Assembly (NCBI GenBank): GCA_043815125.1
Contig: JBDRJH010000462.1
Span: 1-14,753 of the forward strand
From: JAUWBF01 sp043815125
GTDB lineage: Bacteria; Verrucomicrobiota; Verrucomicrobiia; Opitutales; Opitutaceae
Direction of reading: 5' to 3'
Length of the DNA stretch: 14,753 nucleotides
Shown here: piece by piece, positions 13,744 through 14,753 of the stretch
Layout: the number at the start of each line of letters is the position of its first letter
Numbering within the stretch: position 1 is the first letter of the stretch
The notes under the pieces: model-generated
What the model was told of the DNA's origin: nothing
The model's database searches: none
Seen by the model: the letters and a program-made list of their open reading frames with translations, nothing else
Translations under genes and position numbers: made by a program

Positions 13744-14753
13744 ATGGCCATCACCCTTTTTGACTCCCTGACGCGCACCGAGCGCGAGCTTAGCCCCGCC
13801 GAGCCCGACGGCATCTTCCGTTTCTACAACTGCGGCCCCACCGTCTACGCCGCCGCCCACATCGGCAACTTCCGCACCTTCGTCGTCAACGACCTGCTCC
13901 GCCGCCTGCTCGAGCTCGAGTTCGGCCCCGACAAGGTCAAACACGTGCGCAACATCACCGACGTCGACGACAAAACCATTCGCCGCGCCCGCGAAGAATC
14001 CCGCCCCCTCGCCGACGTCACCAAGGAGTGGACCGACAAGTTTCACGCCGACTGCGACGCGCTCAACTGCCTGCGCCCCCACGTCGAACCCACCGCCACC
14101 GGGCACATCCCCGAGCAGGTCGACATGATCGCCATCCTCGAGCGCAAGGGCCATGCCTACCGCACCGAAGACGGCTCCGTGTATTTCAAGGTCAACTCCT
14201 TCGACGGCTACGGCTCCCTCTCCCGCGTCAAGGAACGCGAACTCAAGACCGGCTCCGCCCTCGCCGGCAAACCCCAGGGCCAAGACGCCGACGAAAAGGA
14301 GGACGGCTCCGACTTCGCCCTCTGGAAAGGCCACAAGCCCGACGACGGCGACGTCTTCTGGCCCTCCCCCTGGGGCAACGGCCGCCCCGGCTGGCACATC
14401 GAGTGCAGCGCCATGAGCAAGAAACACCTCGGCGAGACCATCGACCTCCACACCGGCGGCGTCGACCTGCTCTTCCCCCACCACGAAAACGAGATCGCCC
14501 AGAGCCAATGCTGCAACGGCACCACCTTTGCCCGCCACTGGTATCACAGCGAACACCTGCTCGTGGACGGCAAGAAGATGAGCAAGTCGCTCGGCAACCT
14601 CTACACCCTCGACCAGCTCCGCGAGATGGGCCACTCCCCCGCCGCCCTGCGCTACGCCCTGCTCGCCGGCCACCCGCGCAAGCAGCTCAACTTCACCCTC
14701 GACTCGCTTCACGCCGCCGAGAAAGCCCTGACCACCCTGCGCAACTTCCGCGA
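13744..14753 (+). CDS. cysS: Cysteinyl-tRNA synthetase (partial, C-terminal part outside window)
   Basis: This class I aminoacyl-tRNA synthetase charges tRNA-Cys. The ATG at 13744 opens a frame that runs past the right edge, giving 336 complete codons of a protein usually near 460-500 residues. The HIGH motif appears as HIGN at 39-42 within CGPTVYAAAHIGNFRTF. KMSKS is at 278-282. The four zinc ligands that select cysteine are all present: Cys30, Cys221 (in WHIECSAM), His246 and Glu250 (in HHENE). The 221/246/250 spacing matches 209/234/238 of E. coli. Residues 175-195 contain a short charged stretch (GQDADEKEDGSDF) in the connective region. No Shine-Dalgarno sequence precedes the start. The missing part should hold the tRNA-binding helical domain. 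Confidence 0.97.
   Translation, partial: MAITLFDSLTRTERELSPAEPDGIFRFYNCGPTVYAAAHIGNFRTFVVNDLLRRLLELEFGPDKVKHVRNITDVDDKTIRRAREESRPLADVTKEWTDKFHADCDALNCLRPHVEPTATGHIPEQVDMIAILERKGHAYRTEDGSVYFKVNSFDGYGSLSRVKERELKTGSALAGKPQGQDADEKEDGSDFALWKGHKPDDGDVFWPSPWGNGRPGWHIECSAMSKKHLGETIDLHTGGVDLLFPHHENEIAQSQCCNGTTFARHWYHSEHLLVDGKKMSKSLGNLYTLDQLREMGHSPAALRYALLAGHPRKQLNFTLDSLHAAEKALTTLRNFR

Noticed and set aside
13735..14712. Minus-strand open frame opposite cysS
   Set aside because: The plus strand encodes unmistakable cysteinyl-tRNA synthetase motifs; the antisense frame is a compositional shadow.

Overview
The window is G+C-rich chromosomal DNA (very high by eye), densely coding, from a Gram-negative bacterium. 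Signal peptides, a lipoprotein, an ExbB/ExbD proton-channel module and a long periplasmic TPR protein all imply an outer membrane. The gene order, the Mg-type HemB, the class 2 PyrD and the near absence of Shine-Dalgarno sequences would fit Verrucomicrobiota, perhaps Opitutaceae. That placement is inference, because no rRNA or other phylogenetic marker was compared. I saw no tRNA, rRNA, CRISPR array, insertion sequence or prophage gene. No gene-free stretch reaches 300 bases. The longest gaps are 11425-11665 and 13541-13743, both between divergent genes, and 10164-10356, between convergent genes.

Layout. Positions 1-344 (minus) hold the N-terminal part of a YbbA/LolD-type ABC ATPase. It is divergent from a tesA-like GDSL esterase (387-1007), the arrangement also known for tesA/ybbA in E. 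coli. An orphan OppA-type lipoprotein (1032-2672) follows 24 bases later.

Positions 2730-10163 form one probable operon on the plus strand: a 963-aa periplasmic TPR protein, a 272-aa exported protein, an ExbB-type channel with an N-terminal signal-like segment, two different ExbD proteins, a 511-aa membrane-anchored protein, and a small glyoxalase I-like protein. The 511-aa protein combines a TonB-like transmembrane helix with a von Willebrand A-like periplasmic domain. The first six look like a proton-motive-force-driven envelope machine in which a vWA-like effector takes the place of TonB or TolA. This is the most interesting part of the window. Its function is not visible from the sequence.

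The right side is mostly housekeeping: pyrD on the minus strand (pyrimidine synthesis), an unrecognised acidic protein ending in a lysine/arginine tail (plus strand, with a strong intrinsic terminator), hemB on the minus strand (tetrapyrrole synthesis), and the start of cysS on the plus strand, which runs off the window.
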